Shown one piece after another: positions 1-11,748 of a DNA stretch of 64,000 nt; positions within the stretch are counted from its first letter, which is position 1, and every line of letters begins with the position of its first letter. Both the position numbers and the translations under genes were made by a program. Source of the DNA: Ophiura sarsii. Lineage: Eukaryota; Echinodermata; Ophiuroidea; Amphilepidida; Ophiuridae. Under the pieces are notes generated by a model, which was not told the DNA's origin, searched no databases, and worked only from the letters and a program-made list of their open reading frames with translations. The stretch spans positions 64,023,431 through 64,087,430 of the forward strand of contig CM069442.1 in assembly GCA_035610835.1 (NCBI GenBank), written 5' to 3'.

Positions 1-620
1 AAATCTGTGTGGAGCCGCTTTTTTGTTGTTGTATAATACATTGGTACTTTTTGATGTTCCATTATATTAATTAATTACAATATCAATAGTTTGTTTTATA
101 TATTAACGAGACTTTTTTGGGGGTACGTTTGAGCACTTTTTTTAATGTTATTTTTACAAAATGTGTCATAAATTACGTCGTTCGACCATGGACTTATTCT
201 AATAAGTCCATGGTTCGACTCAGCTGAGCTGAGGGCACTTTATTTAATGTCATAAAAAAATAATGATGTTCCATTATATTAATTACTTACAATATCATTA
301 GTTTGTTTATTAACGAAACTCTTTTTTTTTATCTATTAATATTTTTTTTATTTTTTTGTTTAATGAATATAAATTATCACGATTTTCTTTTTTTGATTCG
401 GCTGTTGTGTTGTGATGTTCGTGATTTATTTTTACAGAACGATTGACTATTAATAATTATCCTGACGCCCCGGGAAATCCAAGTTATTTTGTTGCATTTT
501 TGAATCTGTCATAAATTACGTTTTCTCGTAATTAATAAACATTGGAATTTAAATTAAATTATAAATTATGATATTTTGTCTTTAAATTTTTTTTCTCTCC
601 ATAAACTTCACCACATATCG
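1..620. other. AT-rich non-coding segment with an internal duplication
   Basis: Very AT-rich sequence without a convincing reading frame. A block of about 60 bases at 56-115 (containing gttccattatattaatta and a following tattaacgaga) recurs in diverged form at about 265-327, so part of the segment is a local duplication. A short perfect hairpin is listed separately. The segment lies downstream of the FAM149B1-like exon on the minus strand, so it is probably intron of that gene. Confidence 0.5.
185..214. repeat. Perfect 14-bp hairpin
   Basis: The arms ACCATGGACTTATT and AATAAGTCCATGGT are exact reverse complements separated by two bases. This is a compact stem that could be the remnant of a palindromic element or only a local inversion. 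No flanking duplication is evident. Confidence 0.6.
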
Positions 621-636
621 CTCACATAACGTCTCG

Positions 637-912
637 GTGATTTCCTTCCAGAAACAACACACTAGTGATCCTCTTGCCGACTTCCACAAAATTCAACAGA
701 TCCATTCCAAGTCTTCTCATCCTTTTGACACTAAAAACACTTGTCCACCCAGTTTTTTAGAAGACCTTGTTAAATTTCAATTGATGTATTTTAACATCTA
801 CTCTGAAGAGAGAAGTTTATTTATAGGTTCCAGACATGCATTATTTCAGGATAGAATAATCACCTTAACTATGATGTACTTAATTACACTGTATACAATT
901 TTAGAACCTTAA
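637..912 (+). CDS. Unidentified exon-like reading frame
   Basis: A frame of about 91 codons runs to a TAA at 910-912. It opens beside a good 3' splice-site context (pyrimidine-rich tttccttccag just upstream of aaacaacac), so coding could begin near 651. The residues look protein-like in the first two-thirds (SDPLADFHKIQQ, then CPPSFLEDLVKFQL), followed by a hydrophobic tail. I do not recognise the family. It lies inside what is probably a FAM149B1-like intron on the opposite strand, which counts against it. It could be a terminal exon of a + strand gene entering from the left, or chance. Confidence 0.25.
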   Translation: MISFQKQHTSDPLADFHKIQQIHSKSSHPFDTKNTCPPSFLEDLVKFQLMYFNIYSEERSLFIGSRHALFQDRIITLTMMYLITLYTILEP

Positions 913-1081
913 GTAAACATTTTCTCCCATGAAGAATGACCTTGGGAAAAATGTGATGGAAATGTTACTATTTGGAGGGAAATAATTAGTCTATTATTAT
1001 GGAGAATAGGAAAAAGTGGAACAATTTCAATGCAGTAAGAAACCTTGTCGTTTTGGAGCCCTTTTTCCCCACTCCACTTAC

Positions 1082-1337
1082 GTCATCAGCCCAGGAGAAA
1101 AGACTGCTCCTTTCGGTCGAGTTGCCAGTCGTCCATCCATTGTGACTGTTGTGTGACAACACAAGAAAGTTATTGGCAGACGCTTCCTCATGAGAGGTCG
1201 GTGACGACATCCCGCTTGCAGACGTTGTGACATAGCTGCTGAGGGCCTCCTTGACACTCTCCAGATACTGGAGGGGGAGGGCATCCTCTGGTCGCTCTGG
1301 TAACGGATGGTTCTCATTCCGAGATGAGATGCCCCGT
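1082..1337 (-). CDS. FAM149B1-like protein, one internal exon (N-terminal region)
   Basis: A 256-nt exon on the minus strand. The acceptor is a long pyrimidine tract ending ccacag before 1337. The donor is GAC|gtaagt at 1082/1081. It begins with the last base of a codon and then encodes 85 residues, ending in phase 0. The start (RGISSRNENHPLPERPED) aligns by eye with the early human FAM149B1 segment KGITKHALNHHPPPEKLEE. The end (GNSTERSSLFSWADD) matches the family motif just before DUF3719, where the human protein reads STEGSSDFSWGYGELD. FAM149B1 is linked to primary-cilium function and Joubert syndrome in humans; its biochemical role is not settled. The exon carrying the DUF3719 start should lie at lower coordinates, outside the window. 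The upstream exon must end two bases into a codon and was not located with confidence. Identification is from memory of the human protein, without a search. Confidence 0.7.
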
Positions 1338-3096
1338 CTGTGGAATACAGAGAAAAAAGAGCAATGGTTTAGATCGGTGTATCTATTAATTAACATGACT
1401 ACAGTCTTTGGTACAATGAATAATGACAAAGTATGTTGGAGGGAGTTTGGTATATTGGAATGTTAGCCAGGGAAAAGCCAACTTCATTATGCCATCTAGT
1501 TTTGCATAACATTAATTTTGACATTCATATGCAAGTTCTTAAAACAAAGAATGGACTCTTGGTGGATGGGTTGGTGATTTTTTCCCCTTTTAAACCCGGT
1601 TTCCTATGTGTTTGGTTTTCGGTTAAAATGTGGATCTTAAGAACTTTCATTCATTATGGTACCTTTAATAGGAGGATGTTGTAATCTGCAGAAAATGACC
1701 TTTGAATATTGGCAATGAAGACATTAATACAAATGTGGCAATGATGTATATGTATGTATCATTTATGTCCACCTTGAATTCTGTTCAGTAATTTATTTTA
1801 ATTTTTATCTTCAACACTAATTGTTTGTTTGTTTGTTTGTTTACACGGTCGGTCCATACGGACACACGCTTGGGTCCTAAAGGGACCATGCTCAAGCAAA
1901 TTGCTCGGGCCAGGCTTAAAAAGCCTATATAAGCATGCTGGCTGAATGAAATGAAAGTTAGAAAAGATGGAAAAGAATGATGTAAAAAGAGCCACTTCCA
2001 AAAAATAAAGTTAACAATTTTGCTGTCAGCCTTTGACATGAGAAAAGAATAGTCTTGATCCAATCTCAATTGTGTACCCCTTTAAACTGGTAATGTCTTT
2101 ATTATTAATATGATTCATCTAATGGATTCAAAAGAGAGAGTAAAGGTAACTTTAATTTTACCCCAGTTGTGATTTAGAGAAGGATCAACATTTTGTGAAA
2201 ATTGCAATACTTTGAAAAGAACAGACACTTAATAATATTGAAAAGAATTACCTAAACATTTGAGCAGATAAGGGTACATAGAATAGAAATATTATGACAT
2301 TGGTAACATTCTTTTCAAGTAGCATAGAAAAATATTGAACATCATCCACCTCGCACTTTGCAAAACATTGTCACTGGTATTACCCCCTTCAACCAACCCT
2401 GATAAGGGGGTAAAGGTCAAATAAAAATGTGAGACTTATTATATACGACAGTGTTATGTGTAAGCATGCCCAAATAAAATCAGCTGATATTTTTCATACA
2501 GGCTTAGACTAAGAGCAATTTCTGTATGTTGCAATGTGGTAACATGAAAAATGAACACATATGTTAGGTAGTTAAGAGAACAATATTTAATTGTATGTGT
2601 GTGTGGTGGTTAGCTAATTTTTTCTGTTCCAAATTGAGGTGCACCATGAATAAATTCCTATTCCAAAATTTGAGTTAAATTACTCTATTTGTTCTAAAAA
2701 TAGAGTAAAAAATAAACATTTTTTCTCTCCATAGAAAACGCAAGCTTCAGGTATGGCATGGCACATTTGATTACAATTCACAACCTTTTGTGCTTGTAAA
2801 TATTTGAAACAAGCATGGGCTGCCATTTAATATATTTATACTTCTGTAAATTGTTTGTTTATTATTTTACTTCTGTTTTTTCATATTTGTATTGTATGGA
2901 CGCATTCACCAAGTTGGGGGATGCCACTGTTCTGAAAGTGTATGTCCGAATAAATAAATTAAAATAAATTAAAATAAATGAGAATCTAAACAAAACTTCC
3001 CACCACAGGCCTAACATTTTGAAGGGGTAATGAGTTAAATTGTGGATTTAATGAATTTTCACTCAACAATTTTGCACAAAAGAGAAAAAACTGAGG
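1338..3096. other. Non-coding, probable FAM149B1-like intron with repeat debris
   Basis: No convincing exon. A (gttt)n run lies at about 1820-1842, followed by a moderately GC-rich patch (about 1843-1935) that looks like a repeat fragment. At about 2880-2985 a segment ends in aataaataaattaaaataa repeats, which is typical of the 3' tail of a LINE or SINE insertion. Confidence 0.45.
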
Positions 3097-3281
3097 TACT
3101 GTAAAACCACTTAATTTCACGAGGGATTTAATTTCGTGAAATTAAGTACTATGAAACTGACAATTTCGCATTGAAAGTAACTGTAAACTTTCCAGATTCG
3201 TGAAATTATATGCCAGCAAAAATGGCAGTAATTTTGAATTCGCGAAATAAATGATCCACACAATTATAGTGTTTTACAGTA
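3097..3281. mobile_element. TA-flanked MITE, Tc1/mariner-like, copy 1
   Basis: The left end TACTGTAAAACCACTTAATT and right end ATAGTGTTTTACAGTA are inverted copies, with TA at both edges as expected for a TA target-site duplication. The interior carries further inverted pieces (ttaatttcgtgaaatta, ttcgcgaaat). A diverged second copy lies at 27540-27724. Assignment to Tc1/mariner rests only on the TA target and TIR style. Confidence 0.7.
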
Positions 3282-4883
3282 TGTGGGTCAGTTGAGCTTG
3301 CTTTTTTTCTTCTTTTTTCAAAACTTATCATCAACATTTCAAAACCTTTATAATAAAAAAAATAGAAAAAAGAAAATAATACAATAAATAAATCTGCAGC
3401 TCAAAAACATATATGGGTCAGTTTAAGGCTATTACAACAGAGTTTTCCCGGGAGTTTTTCCTCCTTCAAAGCCCAAATTTATTCAGCGCAAAAATGACCA
3501 GCTCCTTACTGTGGTATTCTGTCATTGGATACGCTATGATTACGGTCACAGGAGAAGCTCTATTGGAGGGTATGAATTACTGTTTCGTAAATAAACAGCT
3601 TTGAAATGTCATTGAGACCTGCAAACAAAACGCTGTATTTTAAAACAAGCAAAGGTATCAGTATCACTATCAACAACAGTAGTCCACCTACAGCTGGATG
3701 ACCAGGCAGGCTATGGTTGAAATAGTCATGCAAGTCCATACCGATTTGGGCTGTTTTCGTAGATACAGTGAGATTACCCTGAACGACATATAAATATCCT
3801 GAAGATTTATGCATCAAATTGAGGAAAGAATTAGGCCTATATCACATGGTTCAGTTAAGATAATATGCAATTGAGACTGAGAGTCTGAGATAATTGGTGT
3901 GATTCATCATTTTAAATGATCTATATCTTTCAACAAGATATTAGTTATTCAATGCCTGAAATACTGCGAGTCAAGCTATTTATAATATATGTTGTGCCTC
4001 ATGTTTCTAAAATTTGAAGATGAAACACACACAAAAGTTGATGAATACTACCTTGTTTTTGATATTTGCAGTTATAATTCTGATGATATGAATGATGAAA
4101 AAGAATGTTTTTGCTATTATTTTTTTTAATTATTTGATTCTGTCCTTCTAAGTAGGCATTGGCTGGCAGGTTGTACATCTCACTGTGATGTATGTAGGTA
4201 TCACCACAATTTTGTGCAAACGTTAAAAAAACGAAATTTAACAATTTCATTTTGAAGTTTAGTTACTGGTATAGGCACTAATCAATTAACAAAACAGAGA
4301 CAAACTTCAAACAATAGTGGTATCCAGTGACAACAAATGAAAACATTTTGAATTAGCTAACCCTACATAATTTTTGTTCTCCCAATTTTTAAAACATACT
4401 GTCAATATCTTGGTTACCAAGCAGTCAATTTTGTAGCTACACAGCCTCAGCTTGCACAATTTTCCGCATCACTTCATCGTGACAAGCTACAAACCATAGT
4501 TGCTAGGCAGCGCTGAGAGCAGTGTACATCGTATATATATGTATGACATTTATCTTCTGTATACTACAATTCATCAATATGTGTGATATATACGTATACG
4601 TATGATACTGGTGGTAGGCATTTTTGTTAATACAAATATGCATTTTCATGCTAAATTAATTATTTGATTTCAAGTAGCTACCGTTACCACGATAATAAAA
4701 AATGTGCAAATATATTTCTTTCTTTTTAATGAATATGTAATACATTTTCAAATTGCTCATTTTAATTTTTAAAACAAAATTATAAAAAATAAGCAATATG
4801 CATAAAATGAGGACACAAACCTTTCCACTTTCACAGTACCGTCCCCAAGGAACAGTGAGCAGAAAAGGTTTCCAAACGGATAA
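3282..4883. other. Non-coding, no gene seen
   Basis: AT-rich sequence with only short chance frames. A purine/pyrimidine low-complexity patch occurs at about 3300-3400 and an alternating TA-rich patch at about 4530-4605. I see no exon with paired splice sites. Confidence 0.4.
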
Positions 4884-5194
4884 GGCCAAATTAAATTAAT
4901 TGTTTGTCTCAAAGCTCCCGCGCGCGTTAGTTTATTGATGCGCATTAGAAGAAAAAAATCTGAAAAAACCTTTTTTTTCTTCTTCTTTTTTTTTTTTCAA
5001 AAAAAAGAAGAAAAATCCCAAAATTTCACAGATTTTTCAGATTTTCATTGATCACATTATCTTAAATACAAAAGTTCACTTTTACAAGGATTTCAATATT
5101 TTATATTTAAAAAAAAACAAAAACAAACCCGCATTCCGCATTAGTTTTACAACAGGAGAGGAGCTTTGAGACAAACAATTAATTTAATTTGGCC
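4884..5194. mobile_element. PIF/Harbinger-like MITE with 35-bp perfect TIRs
   Basis: The first 35 bases, starting GGCCAAATTAAATTAATTG, are the exact reverse complement of the last 35. The element is flanked on both sides by TAA (4881-4883 and 5195-5197), the 3-bp target duplication typical of PIF/Harbinger. The interior is a second imperfect palindrome of A- and T-rich tracts. At 311 bp there is no room for a transposase. Confidence 0.8.
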
Positions 5195-6780
5195 TAATGA
5201 CAATTGACAATGTTTATCCAGATTACAAAAAAATAATAATAAAAAATATATTCTATGACATCCAAAAAATAGTGAATGACAAATGTGAGAAACTTCCTCA
5301 ATGTTACTAACCATCCGTACACAAAGAAAAGAATAATAAACCAAATGTAGAACCCTCGATTTTACCCTGATGACACGAAGAGCAGCACTGGTGGTGCTGG
5401 CCCACTTCTTTATCCATCCAATTAATTAAGACATTTTTAAAACTTTTTCAAATTTCAAAAAATTGTTTTCAACATCTTTTTAAAAGATTTGAATTGGAAA
5501 TTTTGTGAAAACTTTGGAAACATTCCAAAGTGGAAATGTTTGAAATTCACCAACATTTTCTAGAAAACTAAAGATACCTGACCTAACCCTACACGAAAGA
5601 CTTGTCTGCACAAGGGGTATTTAAAAAAAAAAAGATCCATGTCTGTTCACTACATTACAAATGATAAATTTTGCTACGCTCACTTAGCCCAAATTAATGC
5701 ATCCATTAATGTTGGGTAACGAGCTTAGTATAATTGCAATGAAGAGGCAATTAGCCATTAGTGTAACGTAAAAGGGCTGTAATAAAATCAATATCATCAC
5801 AAACCTTAAAAAAACATAAAAACAATACCAATTGTTGATTGGAAAATGAAAACCAACTTGACAAAATGAAAACCTGGTGGTCAAATCAAAACAATACCTT
5901 GTTAAAATAGTGAAAAAAAGGAAACCTAATTGTGATCTAACCAACAACAAAGAAGCTTACTTGTATCACCACCATATATAAAATCAATAACCCACAACAT
6001 TGTAAAAAAGATAGGACCTAGTATTATAATAGAAACCCTGCTTTTAGGCAACATCCAAAAAGAAACCCTGTTCTACGGGCCAGACAGACCCATTTTAAAA
6101 AGAAATTTGAACAATTTCACATACAAATGAATACTGACCTAATTCTTTTTAGTTTAAAAACAGCTACAATTTTTACAAATTTTTGTGATTTTTTACGCCA
6201 TTTTGAAGGGGGAAAAAGCCTATACGAAAACCCAAGAGCACAAAGTGCTAATTGTCAACAACAAAACCCTGCTTGACTAATACCAATGACTGTCATTGAT
6301 AATACCCACGATTCCAGGGTTAGCATTAAAATGCAATCCTTCCTATTCCATGGAGCCACTATACACAATTAAAATATGTACATGTATTGTAGATTCACAA
6401 AGCCTGATTATCATTGACATTATGCACATTTAATTTGGTCCAATTTGGTTTACTTGTTTTGTAAAATACAATTTTTGTTGTTGCAAATATACTTTGAAAA
6501 AGACCACCAAGTTGACTTATTATGTATCACATACAAAAGTCTGTATTTTCCCCTCAGCAATGTAATACCATTTTCCGAAGTTAACTAAATATGCTACAAT
6601 TATAATGTCATCATTACAAATTAAAAATACCTTGTATTATAATGCAGTGGCATTACGCATGCACTAATGAAGCGTGATCATTAGACCATGCCCTCACTTC
6701 ACTGCACAGAGTTAAATGAATCTAGCAAACTCATCTAACTAGCTACCAGCTTCTTAAAGCAGAGAAATTTCCCCCAAAAA
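5195..6780. other. Non-coding, no gene seen
   Basis: AT-rich. A stretch at about 5500-5620 (caacattttctagaaaac, then a short text with gacctaaccctac) resembles 23030-23110 and is probably the same old repeat. Small frames on either strand have no splice-site support. Confidence 0.35.
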
Positions 6781-6840
6781 ATAATAACTATTTTAAAATA
6801 TTGTTAAAGGTAAACTGAAATTTATTCATAAAATAACCTA

Positions 6841-7365
6841 TTAATATACCCACATGAGTAATAGAGTAGACAGCACACGTGAGGCTTCTTCGCCATCTTT
6901 TGGTGGCCTATGAGTCGCAGACAAAATCTTGCGGCTAGCGACAAGAGTTTTCCGATCTCTGATCCGCCTCCTGCACTGACATACCCCCGCACTAACGATT
7001 CGAGGCTGAGAAACCCGGCTACTTATTCGGCTCACACTAGTTCTTGCGCTATTTGGAGCACCACCCTTACGAGGGGTGTAGACACTCCCATTGCTTTTCG
7101 CTGATCCACTGCTTATCCGGGAGGAACTGGAAATGTAACTGTTCGCAGAACTCTTCCGTACTTTACCGAGGGTCCGCATACAAGGCACCGATTTCGAGGA
7201 TTTGAAACCTGCTTTGATATTTCGTCCACTGCAAGGCCTCTGTTGCTTTATGGGCAGTGGAGAGCACACTGAAGTAGGCATTATGTATGTACAAATTCTG
7301 TAGTCATATTTTGTCAAGTAAATACCTAGAGGTCCAGTGAGCAGAAATATGACTCCAGGACTCAC
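6841..7365 (-). CDS. Ser/Arg-rich 3'-terminal reading frame, unidentified
   Basis: An open frame of about 174 codons on the minus strand ends in TAA at 6841-6843. It is followed within about 30 nt by AATAAA, so it looks like a terminal exon with a polyadenylation signal. The 5' part contains a hydrophobic stretch (PGVIFLLTGPLGIYL) that could be a membrane segment. The rest is rich in Ser, Arg and Lys (for example SSSSRISSGSAKS and SARTSVSRISSRVS) with a CQCRRR patch. A plausible acceptor (tgcctacttcag) near 7275 suggests the real exon may start there, which would exclude the hydrophobic part. The frame is more GC-rich than its surroundings. I recognise no family. It may be the 3' end of the broken coding-like stretch immediately upstream (7518-8742). 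Confidence 0.35.
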   Translation of the reverse strand: MSPGVIFLLTGPLGIYLTKYDYRICTYIMPTSVCSPLPIKQQRPCSGRNIKAGFKSSKSVPCMRTLGKVRKSSANSYISSSSRISSGSAKSNGSVYTPRKGGAPNSARTSVSRISSRVSQPRIVSAGVCQCRRRIRDRKTLVASRKILSATHRPPKDGEEASRVLSTLLLMWVY

Positions 7366-7517
7366 AGTAGCTCAAATCTTTTATAAATATTCAACAATGA
7401 GGCAGAAACATACGAGCTGAGCTGTGTGTCAGCTAAGATAAAAAAATAAGTTTTTATGCTGAAGCAATGTACTGCACTGCATCAAGTACGCATCCTGACC
7501 CCTGCTACATTACTGCA

Positions 7518-8742
7518 TCATGTTAAGTACCTGTACACTCTTAATGGCAGTTTTTCCACTTGCCCCGTATACTCCGGGGTTAAAGACCTTGAAACAGCAA
7601 CACATGGAATCACACAAAATAAGGCACTTTCTATCAGTTCAGCTTGTGCTAGTAATCCATATACAGACAAATGAACTGTTTGTAATGATAGGCTTGAGTC
7701 TCTCAATTAGTCAGGTCCTCCTTCTAATACATTGCATAAAATCCCTCCACACAAAACAAAGACACAGTGTTGCTTGGAGTATTAAACTACGGCATATATG
7801 CATAATACTAATAGTAATACACCACTGCTAATTGCATGAAGACATCAATGCTCCCCGGAGTGAAACCCACCGCACTAACGACCACCGCAACTGGTTCTCG
7901 TTTATGGTAATTAGCGTCATAACCTATCTCGCTACATTTCTCTGGGTTCCAAGTGCACCTCTGGTCATCAGTTGCTACAAGTGCATACACACTACCACTG
8001 AGAATTGGAATTGGGCTACTTCAAAGCCAATTTTTTTTTCCTTTCCAGAGGTTCAATGTCAGTACTAATTGAGAAGGCCATGTTTGATACAAAACAATTT
8101 GAGGTCTTATTTCAATCTGCCAGCAAAATGTATTTCTAAACACAGTTAACCCAGAATTAATACTAGTGCTGGTACTGAAAGTATCTCTCTGTTTCCTACT
8201 GTGCTAGAATATGTCAGTCCCAATATTCTACCAAACCGTTGCATTATCAACTGAAAACATCATCTGATGAACATTTCCATACCAGGGATATGATCCGCAA
8301 TTGAAAGTGATACCGCTTTTGCTATCAAATTTGTACCAAATCCCATTGGTCTGTTTTGGCTCATCCTTGTTTACATCCACGTCTGGCTCATTTAACAACG
8401 TTAATACACATCTCTCTGTGATACCCTTCGTCTTATATATCACATTGTCTTATATCTCATTCTCACATCTATACTGGAGAGACTTGTATTCTGTAATTAC
8501 ACTTCATGTCTCTCCCTTGTTTATATAGGTACACATAGACCAGCATGTTCCATCCTCAATTAAACCACAGATGCTTCTAAGTGTACAATCATCAGCAATA
8601 TCCGTGGCATATATCTCCTCCTGGTAAACAATCACGAATCACCATGGTCACCGCCAATTTTCCCGATCCAATCAATACTAATGTTCTCTGACTTAATTAC
8701 AGCAGCCTCACGACTCGCACAAATTATTTTATAGCTCTTTGC
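7518..8742 (-). pseudogene. Decayed protein-coding-like stretch, unidentified
   Basis: On the minus strand a long run reads like protein but changes frame and meets in-frame stops. From 8742 it gives AKSYKIICASREAAVIKSEN and IDWIGKIGGDHGDS, then shifts frame near 8635. A Cys-containing segment follows (EEIYATDIADDC, then CGLIEDGTCWSMCTYI), then a TGA, YKSLQYRCENEI, a TAA, and a clean 70-residue stretch containing NGIWYKFDSKSGITFNCGSY. Further pieces follow at 7808-7990 (DQRCTWNPEKCSEIGYD, SAVGFTPGSIDVFMQL) and 7518-7706. The gaps between pieces are too short for introns. The simplest reading is an intronless or processed copy with several lesions; uncorrected assembly errors are an alternative. 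The cysteines suggest a secreted or extracellular protein. Family unknown. Confidence 0.4.
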
Positions 8743-11013
8743 TTATCTGACTGAAGCATGATGAAAGTCATGTTTGTGGTGTCAAACATTTATCGTGCCT
8801 GCCTACCCCTAGCTAGCAGTGCTGTGCGTACGTAATAGCTAACAAGCGTAAGTATTATTATAGTGACACTTGGGCAGATGCTCAATCAATGTCATGTTTA
8901 AGTGTTTCCAGAAACTTGTCATCTTTATTTACATGTACAACTGCAGATTCTTGAGGCATCTCCATCTCGATCACATGCCTGCTGCAGTAAGATCCACTAG
9001 AAACAACCGTTACTGGACTATATTATTTTAAAAAGACCAAGATAATATCTACAACCATTTGCTTCAACTATATCATATTAGCATATCAAGGTAGATTAAA
9101 CATGAATATGAGAGCGAATCAATTGGGAATTGATTAGACAGTTTTTATTTTAATCAGTTTTAATGAACAAAATTACCCTCTTGATGAGCAAGTCTTTAGG
9201 GATATTCAATTCATAAAGGCTATTTCATTGGACTGTTCCATTCAGAGTATGGGGAGGTACACAATGCTAGTATTGGGCAGTTTGCTTTTCAATATCTCAA
9301 GTTTTTATTTTGTGAGCATTAGTAACAGTTGCCCAACATTGAGACTAATTAGGACAACCCCTTTGTCAGAATATCAGCCTACTTCTGATGTTTATTATGA
9401 GTCCTAGCATACATTCTTGGTATATTGTAGAAAATAAAACCCTTCAGTTTGTCAACTAAACCTTGTGGAGGATAACGTTTGAGCCAGAGGGCTCTGACAC
9501 CAGCCTGCGAAAATGTGTATAAAGCTGTATAGTATATATTAGTAAGATCCTTGAAGAAAATGTTGATTTAGTTAGTTACAACAACACAGGATCTAAAATG
9601 GCATTGAGTTTCCATAACTGAGTTTCCATAGCGACAAAAAATGAATTCACCTTTTTTCTGAGGTAGATATATCTCAACAACATCAAATTTATTTAATCAG
9701 TTTAAAACTGACTCCCTCCCTACAGAGTGCAAACAAGATTTTGACAAGATTCTGTTTGCTAAATAAAAATTGTTTGTGGGTGGGGAAATGTCAATTTATA
9801 CTAAATACCAAATTAATTTTATTTTCTAAACAAAATACACTTTATTTTACTTCATTTATACTTCTGGTAGTAGACTTTTGGGTTGGGTGAGGGTGGTTTT
9901 ACCCCTTTAAAACATTCACATTTTTAATTTGACCACACTTAATAATATATAACCAAACACCCACACAATTAATAAATTGATCTACCGTTCTCTATAAAAG
10001 CAGAGGCATGGGATAATACTCGTATACTAAATTCAATATCAAGTTAAGCGGGGACTGCATTAACATAACTCAGTGCACACACTGGACTCAATACAATGCA
10101 GATGGATGGATTGGATGGATGGAAGGAGGGAGGGAGCACATGCATGCAGGTCAATGATTATTAATGGCAAATTAAAATTAATTGGTTTAATATGCTGTGC
10201 AAGTCATTGTCATGGAAACAAGGATAAACAAACAAATAGCTCTCCATGCTATGCAATATGCATGTGTAAGACCACATATGTAATAACAAGAGAACAATTT
10301 GAAAGTACCTGATCTAAAATTCACCAGCAGAGTTAAAAATATTTTAACTTTTTTTGAATGGCAAAAAGGTTGACATTTCAGAATAAATAACAGTTACACC
10401 CTGTACTGAAATGTCAATTGAACTCGAAAGCATAAATTATGTGAACTAATTTAATGTTGAATCGAATATTGTTTATAAAATAATAAAACAACTTAAAGAT
10501 AAAACAACAACAATTGAAGCCATATAAACTCATCCAACATTTTAATCAAACCATTAATGTGAATATCATTGGCAACTCAAAGCAATGACAATAATTACAA
10601 GAAAAACAAATAAATTACAGTGCTTGAAGTCCAGAACTCCTGTTGGCACTGAGAAAATACGGAGTAAGGGGTTCAGGACCTTGTAGATTGATAGTTTTGA
10701 CTAGTTTGAATCCCTTTAATTTGTATTTTTGTGCAGTTTTAGATAACTGGACCCTAGTTTTCTCGATTTGGAACCCTTAAAATCTGCGGGGTCAGCGCTA
10801 ACCCTGTTCACAGGTAATGTTAGTAAATGGTCTTTTACAGAATGAAGTAGGCCTACAACAGTGTGAAATGGGTGCGAAGGGTATAACAGAATTCAGCTGA
10901 AAATCTGGGGTCTATCATAGAATTTGTGAAGTAAAGTTTAGGAACTTGGAATTTTGAAGACCCAGAGCAAATCAGAAAGAAGTATGACATGGCCATGGGC
11001 CCTCTGTATCAAG
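8743..11013. other. Non-coding, no gene seen
   Basis: AT-rich with scattered chance frames. A short (gatg)n-like run with ggaggg lies at about 10100-10135. Nothing has convincing splice sites or protein character. Confidence 0.4.
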
Positions 11014-11446
11014 ATTTGCCCGGGGGGGGGGGGGGGCACTGACTTTGGAAAAGGGTATAGGTATGTGCCGCGCTGAAGACCCCCTTTTTCACCCTCTGCT
11101 GCTAGCTCTTATGACCCCCCCCCCTTTTGAGCCTGCATCAGTTCTTAAGACCCCAATTTCATTGAAAATTCAAAAATCGCGAAATTTTGCGTTCCAAAGC
11201 CCCAATTCTTCGAAAATTGTGCATTCTAAAACCAAAAGAAATCAAAAATTTGCGTTCTTGCTATCAAAATTGAACTATAGGCCAGTTCTTAAGACCCACT
11301 TTTTTGAAAAAAATCAGTTCCTAAGACCCTATTTTTCGTCATAAAATCCACTCAGTTCAGTTCTGTAGCCCCTCTTTTTGAGACCCTGTGCGGCACACCC
11401 CTACCCAAAAAAAGTTGAGTGTCCCTCCCCCCCCCGGGATTTGCCC
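11014..11446. mobile_element. Non-autonomous DNA element with G/C-run TIRs and 8-bp TSD
   Basis: The left end is a run of 15 G followed by a segment ending aggtatgtgccgc. The right end is gcggcacacccctaccc, then a C run and cccggg, forming terminal inverted repeats. The 8-mer ATTTGCCC flanks both sides (11014-11021 and 11439-11446) as a target-site duplication. The interior contains repeated 'ttcttaagaccc' motifs and no transposase. Relatives are at 19063-19217, 20788-21104 and perhaps 35235-35515. Confidence 0.7.
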
Positions 11447-11748
11447 CATAATATCACACAAACAATGAATGGAGGAGTGAGATAGAGGGAGGGGAGGAAT
11501 AGGGGGAGGGAGGGAGATAGAGGGGAAATTAGAAAGGATGGGAAACAAGGAGGGGGTAGAATGAGCCCAGAAATCATGTATATTCTGTTTGACCGTTTCA
11601 AAAGGAATTATGAGATGAACAAGCGAGGGCAGTATTTACATTTACTACAAACTGAGATCATGGAGGTATTATCAGTTCAGTACTTCCGTGCTCAAGATGT
11701 ACTGATGTGGGCTCACTATTTTGTTCTCATTTATTGATGCTACCATTA

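Noticed and set aside
1785..2069. 94-codon minus-strand frame with Lys/Asn/Gln end
   Set aside because: It reads through the (gttt)n microsatellite and repeat-like sequence.
11045..11601. Proline/leucine-rich and phenylalanine-rich frames
   Set aside because: They lie within a G/C-run transposon and its purine-rich flank.
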